Assembly (NCBI GenBank): GCA_001304995.1
Contig: BBZU01000010.1
Location: 1-64,000 of the forward strand
Length of the DNA stretch: 64,000 bases
From: Clostridia bacterium UC5.1-1D10
GTDB lineage: Bacteria; Bacillota; Clostridia; Lachnospirales; Anaerotignaceae
Direction of reading: 5' to 3'
Each line of letters starts with the position of its first letter. Positions within the stretch are counted from its first letter, which is position 1. The notes below the pieces were generated by a model. That model saw only the letters and a list, made by a program, of their open reading frames with translations, was not told the origin of the DNA and did not search any database. Shown here piece after piece: positions 19,201 to 25,900 of this stretch. The position numbers were made by a program, and so were the translations under genes.

Positions 19201-19614
19201 AACATGGAAAGCCGTCCCGCATGTGATGCTGAAAACGCATTCATCGACGTTCCCGTTGGTCAGTGGTACACAGACGCGGTTATTTGGGCAAATGACGCGA
19301 AGATCGTCAGCGGCATGGGCGAAGGCCTGTTCGCTCCTAACATGGAAATTACCAGAGAACAGATGGTAGCTATGCTGTACAACTACGCAAAATACAAAGG
19401 CTATGATGTAACTGCTTCCGCAGACCTGTCCACATTTGCTGACAACGCAAGTGTATCCGCATGGGCACAGCCTGCAATGCAGTGGGCAGTAGCTGAAGGC
19501 TACATCAGCGGCATGGGCGACAACCAGCTGGCTCCTCAGGGCACAGCAACCAGAGCAGAAATCGCTTCCGTAATCATGCGTTTCATGGAAGCAACTGCTG
19601 AAACCGCAGAATAA
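16210..19614 (+). CDS. Large secreted surface protein with repeat-rich region, InlB-type repeat and three SLH domains
   Basis: An 1134-residue exported protein. Signal peptide: MKKRTGKMISLSLAVAMAMT with cleavage near ALADE. Residues about 30-100 are Thr/Glu-rich. A long middle part (about 110-780) consists of short imperfect repeats such as GELTINDGEF, VNGGTFAV and GQLTIHNGTFT, suggesting a right-handed beta-helix. Then follow an InlB/Flg_new-type repeat (FEGWYNGNNLVESPY, ELTAKWH), a Gly/Ser linker, a beta domain rich in Asp and Lys, an acidic linker, and three SLH domains (about 950-1128: DWFFKGVEYVVDKGIMSG, WYTDAVIWANDAKIVSGMG, WAQPAMQWAVAEGYISGMG). SLH domains bind pyruvylated secondary cell-wall polymer, so the protein is cell-surface attached; its ligand is unknown. 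Base composition differs between the AT-rich repeat part and the GC-richer SLH part, as if assembled by fusion. Confidence 0.9.
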   Translation: MKKRTGKMISLSLAVAMAMTAAPVTALADEPVKTDVIEAPALTSADQTEETTTEEGTAWAELTPAEKTEEEEVLSDEGTETTEGITTVEELNDEASAKENVFYVDETQGNGYATLSDALKNAGTTESTIVLKNDVTGDFTIAEDQNITLDLNGYTITNTSNHTITNNGKLTIKDSSEGKTGTIDNVSHRKAAIQNEPNATIVLDGGTYTRSQENGQNSSDSGSNSYYNIVNHGEMTINDGTTVKQNGHFSSLIENGWYNGNQNTDKESSVMTINGGTFSGGLNTIKNDDYGELTINDGEFANVSQAVFLNWNVAEVNGGTFAVENNAQPVILNGYLNGTMDQGQLTIHNGTFTANESGAFIKTMGGSKTTGEIEINGGNITGDIVLNDVTDGATVTVADGVTINGNVQNDGLTDVTVTGATINGNLTNNGTGSISVTDTKVSGNVSNSQNGKMAIIGSDVGSYNNANNNITFIDSTQKGEEIPNTAEGSVAMIGASTYSSLGEAIKAVQAGDIIHILKDVPDAAGITVSSDKQFTVDFGGHTYTLKDPGAGSPGTETNGFQLLQNSDITFKNGTIRIAEGTTSISRIIQNYANLTLEDMHFYAENQAGSLDYPLSFNNGSITFKGDTDIITPDDNNIAFDVCQFSNYPNVTVTFDESYTGTINGRIVYDSPNASTHKLYIKGNGTFGVIEYSSKNTEEAAKNGIEVTSGNFAQPVNEDYLADEVKAKLESNSNTEAPFSYYTSLEDALKAAQPGDKVTEVNPTPDEAQYTITLKYNDGTTPDSVYTVSENTAITLPTPSRSHYSFEGWYNGNNLVESPYTVTENVELTAKWHRTSSGGGSSHRYDGYITVIDSKNGDVSVSDTWADEDDKITLTITPDKGYEVDKIEIVDDEGDKIDAKKVEDKDNKYTFRMANCDVTVTVTFKEEGKTTEDTDKEEDKDDETTENTDLNFTDVSSSDWFFKGVEYVVDKGIMSGVSENQFDPSGKLTRAMLVQMLYNMESRPACDAENAFIDVPVGQWYTDAVIWANDAKIVSGMGEGLFAPNMEITREQMVAMLYNYAKYKGYDVTASADLSTFADNASVSAWAQPAMQWAVAEGYISGMGDNQLAPQGTATRAEIASVIMRFMEATAETAE

Positions 19615-19628
19615 TCATACGATCTATA

Positions 19629-19731
19629 AGAGATAGTTGAACTTTCACCTCAACTCGCACAATATATAAAGGGACAGCCTCCTTTCCATAGGGCATATGC
19701 TCTTTCCCCATAGGAGCTGTCCGCTATCTCT
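19629..19731. other. Candidate multi-stem structured RNA element in the SLH 3' region
   Basis: AGAGATAG (19629-19636) pairs perfectly with CTATCTCT (19724-19731), enclosing a small TTGA/TCAA hairpin (19637-19653) and a large hairpin GGACAGC / GCTGTCC (19672-19678 / 19716-19722) with further pairing CTCCT/AGGAG inside. An intrinsic terminator follows at once. No open frame fits. It may be a 3' UTR element or a small RNA. Confidence 0.4.
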
Positions 19732-19735
19732 CACA

Positions 19736-19782
19736 AAAAACCGGAAACACCTGATCTTTTCAGGTATTTCCGGTTTTTATTT
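19736..19782. terminator. Bidirectional terminator between the SLH gene and addA
   Basis: CCGGAAACACCTGA pairs with TCAGGTATTTCCGG (one mismatch) with A- and T-tracts on either side; it separates two convergent genes. Confidence 0.85.
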
Positions 19783-22700
19783 TTAATCAAAATCAATAGG
19801 AATGGTTTTTCCTGGCGCAAAGGCGTAGATATAACATGCCTTCACAGGCAGATCCGTTACCCGTTCCAAAGCTTCTTTATAAAGCCGCAGCTGAATTTTA
19901 TATTTTTCACGGAAAGCATCTTCCTGCCAAAGTCGGTCACTTTTATAGTCCACCAGCACAACTGCATTTTCTTCCACGAAATAACAGTCGATAATACCAT
20001 TAATCTGGATAAATTCCTCCATATTCCGATAAATATCATCAAGAAAAACTTCTTTTGGCTCCACAAGCATAGCAAAAGGCTGTTCTTTATGGATTTCATC
20101 CGCCTTCTGCATCCGTTTTGCCAAATCAGAAGCAAAGAAAGCCAAAAGCTCTTTTCGGCGAATGGCGGCTCTTTCTTCTTCCGTCAATCTGCCCTGCTGC
20201 TGCAATTCTGCCAGCAGTTCTTCCAAAGTATCGGCATCATAGATTTTCCGCAGGTCTGCCGCCTCCATAACCGTATGCATTGCTGTACCGATTTCTGAAG
20301 CTGTCAGCCCCTCTTTTTTCTGTCCAAACTGAGGAATCTGCAATTCCTGTGGCATAGGTGCTTCTTCACCGGAAATTTCCGCCTGATACCGCCGTTTGAT
20401 TTCAGAAATGGAAACTTTTGTAGGCAGCATGGTTGCTGTTTCATAGTCATACTTCCATGACAATATACGGAAAATCTCCTCTTTTCTGCCACTGTAATCC
20501 GGTTCTGTATCCCAGCTTTCAAAGACGTTCTGCTGTTCTTCCGCCAGTTCCTGTTTTTCCTGCTCTGTTCCGTAAATATCACCCTTTTCCAAAAAGGTGA
20601 ATTTCCATTTGGATGGTTCATCCAAAAACTGTTGTGCCTCTCCTCGATCTGTTGGTTCCCAAGGCTCCGGCAATACCCTTGCCTGAGGATGGCGCAGAAG
20701 CGCAGGCATAATCCAATCCAGATAGTTTCTTCCTCGGCGCAGACGGAATACAGGCAGCAATTCTTCGGTACTGTCTGCTGTTTCCGCCCATTTTTCCATG
20801 GATTTTTGCAGGTTGCGCACTGTTCCCGTCAAAATCAGTTTTTCCTTTGCTCTAGTCAACGCTACATATAATACACGCATTTCCTCCGAAAAGTTTTCCT
20901 GCTTGATGGCTTCTGCCAAAGCGGTTTTAGACAAAGTGCGATAAGAAGCTCTATGGTCTAAATCCATATAGTCCATACCATATCCCCACTCCTGGTGGGT
21001 AATGACAGCGGCACGGGTATCAGATTCGTTGAACTGTTTTCCCAGGTCTGCCACAAAGACCACAGGGAATTCCAACCCCTTACTTTTATGTATGGTCATG
21101 ACACGCACCAGATCATCCGCTTCGCTTTGGAGTTTTGCGGCGGAGGATTCTGTTTCCGCCGTTTTCATATCCTCCACAAAGCGAATAAAATGGAACAGCC
21201 CTTTTCCGCTGTTATTTTCATACGTTTCCGCTTTTTCCAGCAAAAGCCGCAGGTTTGCCTGCCGCAGACTGCCGCCGGGTGTCATGCCCGCATAATCATA
21301 ATATCCTGTCTGCTGATAAAGATACCGCAGCAATTCACAAAGGGACAATTCCTTCGCTGTTTCCCGCCAATCCAGCAAGTCCCCTTGGAAGCGTTCCAAT
21401 TTTTCCAGAATTTCCTCTTCTGCCCCCTCTGCAAGATACCGCAGGACACATTCATAAAACAGTCCATCGCCGCCAAAAAGGCGGATTTCCGTCAAAGCAT
21501 CGGCACTGATACCATACAGAGGCGAATGGAGCACAGAAAGCAAGGGAATATCCTGATAGGGATTGTCAATAAGGCGGAGGAAATTCAAAACGGTGTCAAT
21601 TTCCGGCACATCAAAGTATCCTTCTGCCGTTTCCGCATAATACGGAATGCCTTCTTTACCGAAAATGTCATCCAACGTGGTGCCCCAACTGCGGATACTC
21701 CGCACCAGAACTGCCACATCCCGATATTCCATGGGACGATAGCTTTCCAGTCCTCGGTCATAGACCTGATAGCCAGCCTTCATCATTTCTCTGATTTTTC
21801 CGGCAATCATAGTGGCTTCCATCTGCCGTTTATCCAGTTCTTCCAATTCTGTCAGCTGCTCTTCTGTCTCTTCCGAGGACAAATCCAACAGCATCATTTC
21901 ATTTTCGCCGCCGCAAAGCCCATCGAAGACAGGGAAATCCGCTCCGGCATACAATGCAGCTTCGTCATTATAATCCACATCCCCAAAGGCTTCTGACATT
22001 GTCTGACGGAAAATGAAGTTGATGCCATCCAGCACATTTTTCCGGCTCCGGAAGTTTTTGGATAGTATGATTTTTCTGGTTTTACCGCCTTTCTCCACAG
22101 GATAGGTGCGGTATTTCTCATTGAACAGCTGGGGCATAGCAAGGCGGAAACGGTAAATGCTCTGCTTCACATCCCCTACCATAAAACGGTTATTATTCCC
22201 CTCATAAGCACCGGATACCGCTGTCAGCAGCATTTCCTGCACCACGTTGCTGTCCTGATACTCGTCGATCATGATTTCATCATACTTTTGCTGCATCTGT
22301 TTTGCGGCGTCTGTGGGGATAATGTTGTCTTTGGTACTGCCAGGTTCTGTGAGGATTTGCAGGGCAAAGTGCTCATAGTCATTGAAATCCAGCCAGAGTT
22401 TTTCTTTTTTCGCCTGTGCAAAGACTTCCGCAAAACGGATGACAGTTTCTGACAAGGCTTTTGCGATGGGATAAAGTGAGGAAATCAGTTTTGTCTGGGT
22501 TTCTGCACCATAGCAGAAATAGGTTTCTCCTAATTTACCGATAGCTGCCTTGGCTTCATTCCGCAGATTCTTCACCCACTCCGCTGTATCTTTATCCTGA
22601 CCACGGTAAGCAGGCATACGGGCAAAATCAACGGCAACATAGGCTTGATGCCAATCTGCGTAACAAGGATTATCCAGCGCCTGCCGCAGGGCTTTTACAC

Positions 22701-23468
22701 CTTCCAATTCCGCCTCCAGACGTTCTCCATAGGCAGTAAATTCCCCATTGCCACAGATGCGGTCATAAGCCTTCTGCAAGTTATACAGGGCATAGTCCAC
22801 CCCATTTGTGATGCCTTCTCCAATGAGTGGCATCCATGCGCACTGGTCAATGCTATCTCCTTCTGCCATATAAAACTGCTCTGCCATCTTCCGCAGAAGA
22901 TTTTCCGGGTCAGGATACCCCTGAGAAAAGGTATAGATCTGCAAAATCAAATCTTTTAGACGCTGATCCCCTGTATTTTCTCCATAGGTTTCCAGCAGAC
23001 GAAGAAAGCCTTCATCCTCTGCTTCATAAAGGGTTTCAAACAATTCTCCCAGAACATCTTTTTGCAGCAGCGCGATTTCTGCCGGATCTGCTGTTTTCAC
23101 TGCCGGGTCAATATCCAGTCTGTCATAATACTCCCGAATGACTTGCAGACAAAAAGCATGGATGGTTTTGATGTCTGCCCGACTCAAATAGGTGAGCTGG
23201 TTTTGCAAATGGACATCATCAGGCTTTTCTTCCAGTTTTTTGTAATGGCGGCACCGATTCGCTGACTCATTTCCGCTGCTGCTGCTTTTGTAAAAGTTAC
23301 CACCAGCAAACGGTCAATATCCAGCGGTTCTTCTTCAGCGGTAATCCGCTGGATGATTCGCTCTACCAATACGGCTGTTTTGCCGCTGCCTGCCGCCGCG
23401 GAAACGAGAATATCGCTTCCTCTTGCGTCAATGGCTTCTTTCTGCTGTGTTGTCCACTTTGCTCCCAC
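19783..23468 (-). CDS. addA: AddA, helicase-nuclease subunit of the AddAB recombination enzyme, frameshifted in this sequence
   Basis: The N-terminal 85 residues (ATG 23468) contain the UvrD-like Walker [16 protein letters not shown] and [15 protein letters not shown] shift at the minus-strand A6 run (23236-23241; one more A gives [15 protein letters not shown]) leads into the remaining 1140 residues: [16 protein letters not shown], Walker [58 protein letters not shown] and the C-terminal RecB-type nuclease motif [10 protein letters not shown] with VDYKSD. The repaired length of about 1225 fits AddA. AddAB resects double-strand breaks for recombination; addB normally lies just upstream but an unrelated gene is there instead. 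Confidence 0.9.
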
Positions 23469-23489
23469 GCTGTTTCACCTCATCTTTTC

Positions 23490-24067
23490 TTACGAACCAG
23501 ACGCCTTTTGCAGCCGGATATGAAAAGGCACATACCCCACAAAAGACGCCATAAAGCTACTGTAAGAATTATACCAGAAGTTCAGCAAAAACGCCAATGT
23601 CTGAGGTGTCATCTCAATGGTATGAAAGAGATACCTGGCCGTGGTACGGGCAAATAAATCCGCAAAACCGCTTTGATACAGACTGGCGCAGCGGTACAGG
23701 ATATCTGCCATCTGGCGTTCTTTTTCGTCCAGTTCATACACCCTTGCCATTGCCGCGGACATTTCTTCCCAATCCAATTGTTTTTTCTGCGGCGCACCAC
23801 ACGGATGGTATGGTGGATGCCAGCCAGCTTGAAAAACCGCTTACCGCTTTCCAGATCCAGCCGTTCCACATTGGCTCTGAAATAATTCTCCCGGCTGAAA
23901 TCCAGCAAGAACATCTCATAGCCATCGGCTACGGTGCTTTCGATACACTGCATGTAATATGCTTCATAAAAAGGTGTTTCCTGTGCCGCCCGGGCAAGAT
24001 AGCTTTCTTTCTGCCCTTCCAGATAAAGGGTAACAGGGTCCTGTTTCTGTCTGATATGTAACTGCAT
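23490..24067 (-). CDS. Unknown conserved-looking protein upstream of addA, frameshifted in this sequence
   Basis: I do not recognise this protein. ATG 24067 lies behind AGGAGGAATTTTC (MQLHIRQKQDPVTLYLEGQK). The frame breaks at the T6 run 23781-23786; one added base joins VVRRRKKQLDWEEMSAAM and gives about 190 residues. The first half reads as a mixed alpha/beta domain (FLLDFSRENYFRANVERLDL), the second as helices ending in an aromatic stretch (LAFLLNFWYNSYSSFMASF). There are no signal peptide, clear membrane segment or catalytic motif. It precedes addA by 21 bp, so cotranscription is likely. It is far too short to be AddB. Confidence 0.55.
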
Positions 24068-24141
24068 GAAAATTCCTCCTTCTTTTCTATTGTAAAAGAA
24101 AGCAGACCTGTCCACGGGAAATTTTCACCGCAAATGACAAC

Positions 24142-24183
24142 AAAAAAAGAGTGTTTTCGCATGTTGCCAAAACACTCTTTTTT
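24142..24183. terminator. Terminator after the Cys-rich gene
   Basis: AAAAAAAGAGTGTTTT and AAAACACTCTTTTTT form a long AT-rich stem with an 11-nt loop between the Cys-rich gene and the unknown gene upstream of addA; the T-tract fits termination of the minus-strand transcript. Confidence 0.75.
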
Positions 24184-24243
24184 GAAAGAACAGGCGGCTG
24201 TGCACCGCCGCCCGCTTTTTGTACTGTCTGATCCCGGAGGGTA

Positions 24244-24435
24244 TCAGCAGTTACCGCAGTTGTTCAGCTGACCACCGCAGTTGTTGTTGCCGCAGCAGCA
24301 CAGCAGGATCAGAATCCACAGCCAGGAATTGTCATTGCCACAGCCGCAGTTGCTGTTGTTGTTATTGCCGCACAGGCACAACAGCAGAATTACCCAAATG
24401 AAACTGTCATTACCGCAACCACCAAATCCACACAT
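24244..24435 (-). CDS. Small Cys/Asn/Gly-rich hydrophobic protein
   Basis: A 63-residue product with a good start (AAGGAGGTATTTTTATT-ATG). It consists of two similar units: FIWVILLLCLCGNNNN then SWLWILILLCCCGNNN, each a hydrophobic block flanked by CGN-rich stretches; it begins MCGFGGCGND and ends NCGNC. About eleven Cys residues in 63 is extreme. Similar small Cys/Gly/Asn-rich proteins are seen in clostridial genomes, sometimes labelled chorion-like or possible spore coat proteins, but the function is unknown. The two hydrophobic blocks could cross or coat a membrane. Its ribosome binding site lies inside a long hairpin (24439-24498) and a strong terminator follows. Confidence 0.65.
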   Translation of the reverse strand: MCGFGGCGNDSFIWVILLLCLCGNNNNSNCGCGNDNSWLWILILLCCCGNNNCGGQLNNCGNC

Positions 24436-24438
24436 AAT

Positions 24439-24498
24439 AAAAATACCTCCTTAAGTAAATTGTATCGACTTACAATTTAATCTTATGAGGTATTTTTT
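24439..24498 (-). promoter_or_regulatory. Long hairpin covering the ribosome binding site of the Cys-rich gene
   Basis: On the minus strand AAAAAATACCTC and AAATTGTA (left arm) pair with TACAATTT and GAGGTATTTTT (right arm), about 26 nt per arm with a few mismatches around the loop near 24465. The right arm contains the AGGAGG that should start translation of the Cys-rich gene. It could also act as the terminator of the nrdR transcript, since a T-rich stretch follows. Confidence 0.55.
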
Positions 24499-24526
24499 GC
24501 TTTCTTGCCTGTCTACTTAAAATTTT

Positions 24527-24799
24527 TTATCGGGGAAGCTGCAGATCTGAAACCAGAATGTCCACAGTAAACCCACCCATTTCGTCCATAAGACTGACCA
24601 TGGTGATGTGTTCCGCATCATGGAAGTACAGCAGATGGCTCATGCCTTTTTCCTCTGCCAGTGCCTGATTCTCTGCCAGACCTTCCAGCTGGCTTTCCAA
24701 CACTTCCATACCTGCCGCCAGATACGCTCTGGCAATGCGTGCCGCTGTTTCCTGTCCATCCGGATGGGCAGCAAAAACTGCTTTTACTTTCTGTTCCAT
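24527..24799 (-). CDS. Small protein of unknown function, possibly anticodon-binding-like fold
   Basis: A 90-residue protein 18 bp downstream of nrdR on the same strand, so probably cotranscribed. I cannot assign a family with certainty. The pattern GQETAARIARAYLAAGMEV, ESQLEGLAENQALAEEKGM, HLLYFHDAEHI and a final VDILVSDLQLPR follows the alternation of the HGTP anticodon-binding domain of class II aminoacyl-tRNA synthetases and HisZ, which is a weak structural guess. It has no signal peptide or membrane segment. The ribosome binding site is weak (AGAGGCGG). Confidence 0.5.
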   Translation of the reverse strand: MEQKVKAVFAAHPDGQETAARIARAYLAAGMEVLESQLEGLAENQALAEEKGMSHLLYFHDAEHITMVSLMDEMGGFTVDILVSDLQLPR

Positions 24800-24817
24800 A
24801 TTGTGCCGCCTCTTTTC

Positions 24818-25285
24818 TCAGGAATTGCCGTTCTTTTCATGGAGCATTTTTTCCAGTTCGTCAATAAAACTGTTGATGTCCTTAAACTGACGGTATACGG
24901 ATGCGAAGCGTACATAAGCCACTTCGTCCAGATCTTTCAGCCGTTCAATAACCATATTGCCCAGCTGTTTGCTTTCCACTTCTCTTTCACCGCTGCCTGC
25001 CAGTGTATTTTCAATATCATCCACCAGCTTCTGAATCTGCTGAGCGGTGACAGGGCGTTTATTGCAGGATTTCATGATCCCGTTCTGAAGTTTTGCCTTA
25101 TCAAAAATTTCTCTTGTGCCATCACGCTTGATGACAGTGATGGGGATCATATCCACCCTTTCATATGTGGTAAAACGTTTGCCGCATTTTTCGCAGACTC
25201 TGCGGCGGCGAATAACGGAATTATCGTCCTGCGCCCGAGAATCAATTACCTTCGTATCCGCAAAATTACAAAAAGGACATTTCAT
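24818..25285 (-). CDS. nrdR: NrdR, ATP/dATP-sensing repressor of ribonucleotide reductase genes
   Basis: The start is ATG 25285 (MKCPFCNFADTKVIDSR) behind GGAGGAGGATTGGGC; the frame is open a little further upstream but without support. The 155-residue protein has the zinc ribbon (CPFC...CEKCGKRFTTYE) followed by the ATP-cone domain (ITVIKRDGTREIFDKAKLQ, VRFASVYRQFKD). NrdR represses ribonucleotide reductase operons by binding paired 16-bp boxes. Two such sites appear in the promoter of the nearby divergent nrdDG operon, which is a consistent regulator-target arrangement. Confidence 0.95.
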   Translation of the reverse strand: MKCPFCNFADTKVIDSRAQDDNSVIRRRRVCEKCGKRFTTYERVDMIPITVIKRDGTREIFDKAKLQNGIMKSCNKRPVTAQQIQKLVDDIENTLAGSGEREVESKQLGNMVIERLKDLDEVAYVRFASVYRQFKDINSFIDELEKMLHEKNGNS

Positions 25286-25376
25286 GCCCAATCCTCCTCC
25301 TGTGTTTCTCAATTTCTCTGGTTTTTAGTATAAAGCAGAACAGCCCGCAGGTCAAGCACAAAGGGCAGTTTCCGTC

Positions 25377-25640
25377 CTAGGGGGTCTCATCCCGTTCCAT
25401 GCTGTCCGCATCCACTTCCACCAGTATGATATCATCGCCGATACGGCGGATACAGCGCCACGGGATATAGTAGGCTCTGCCTCTGCCAAAGGGGTTCCAA
25501 CGGCAGCCTTCCACGGGGATAATCAGTGTACGTATCTTCCCGGAAGGAATATCCAATTCCAAATCTCCCACAAAACCCAGCCGCCTGCCATCACAAATAT
25601 TGATGACTTCTTTTTCCTGCAAATCGGAGAATTTTTCCAT
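25377..25640 (-). CDS. YlmC/YmxH family sporulation protein (PRC-barrel)
   Basis: An 87-residue PRC-barrel protein: MEKFSDLQEKEVINICDGRR, LGFVGDLELD, GKIRTLIIP and the end YYIPWRCIRRIGDDIILVE match the YlmC/YmxH family, whose members in Bacillus and Clostridia are linked to sporulation although the molecular role is not known. I prefer ATG 25640 behind AGGAGGAAAAGTTG over the TTG one codon earlier. It is a single gene between nrdR and the divergent nrdDG promoter; its presence supports a spore-forming host. Confidence 0.85.
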   Translation of the reverse strand: MEKFSDLQEKEVINICDGRRLGFVGDLELDIPSGKIRTLIIPVEGCRWNPFGRGRAYYIPWRCIRRIGDDIILVEVDADSMERDETP

Positions 25641-25729
25641 CAACTTTTCCTCCTTTTTGGTCTTATTTTACTTTATGCCTTGCCTGGAAAAATACTTGCA
25701 CAAAAATCAAAAAGTGTGACTTTTGCCCC

Positions 25730-25758
25730 TTGACGCTCTTTGGAAATCGTAATACAAT
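25730..25758 (+). promoter_or_regulatory. Promoter of the nrdDG operon
   Basis: TTGACG (25730-25735), 17 bp, TACAAT (25753-25758); the -10 overlaps the first NrdR-box-like site. Confidence 0.75.
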
Positions 25759-25799
25759 ATATGCACGATATCACCGCACAAAAATCAATATATTGTATT
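25753..25799 (+). promoter_or_regulatory. Pair of NrdR-box-like operators
   Basis: CAATATATGC (25755-25764) and the perfect palindrome CAATATATTG (25786-25795) begin exactly 31 bp apart. NrdR boxes in other bacteria are AT-rich palindromes around a TATA centre, found in pairs about 31-32 bp apart (three helical turns). With nrdR 500 bp away and the nrdD promoter overlapping the first site, repression by NrdR is a strong inference. Confidence 0.65.
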
Positions 25800-25900
25800 T
25801 CTTTAGAGTCGAAAAGCCCATGGTTTCAGTCATGGCGCTCTGTGCGGACGAAAAAAAACTTACAGCCGATAGGTGGATTGAGGCAGAAAGAGGGATTGAC

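Noticed and set aside
25730-25900. Plus-strand ORF starting at 25730 as a longer nrdD N-terminus or a leader gene
   Set aside because: It covers the promoter and NrdR-box region, has no ribosome binding site, and the extra residues do not look like NrdD.
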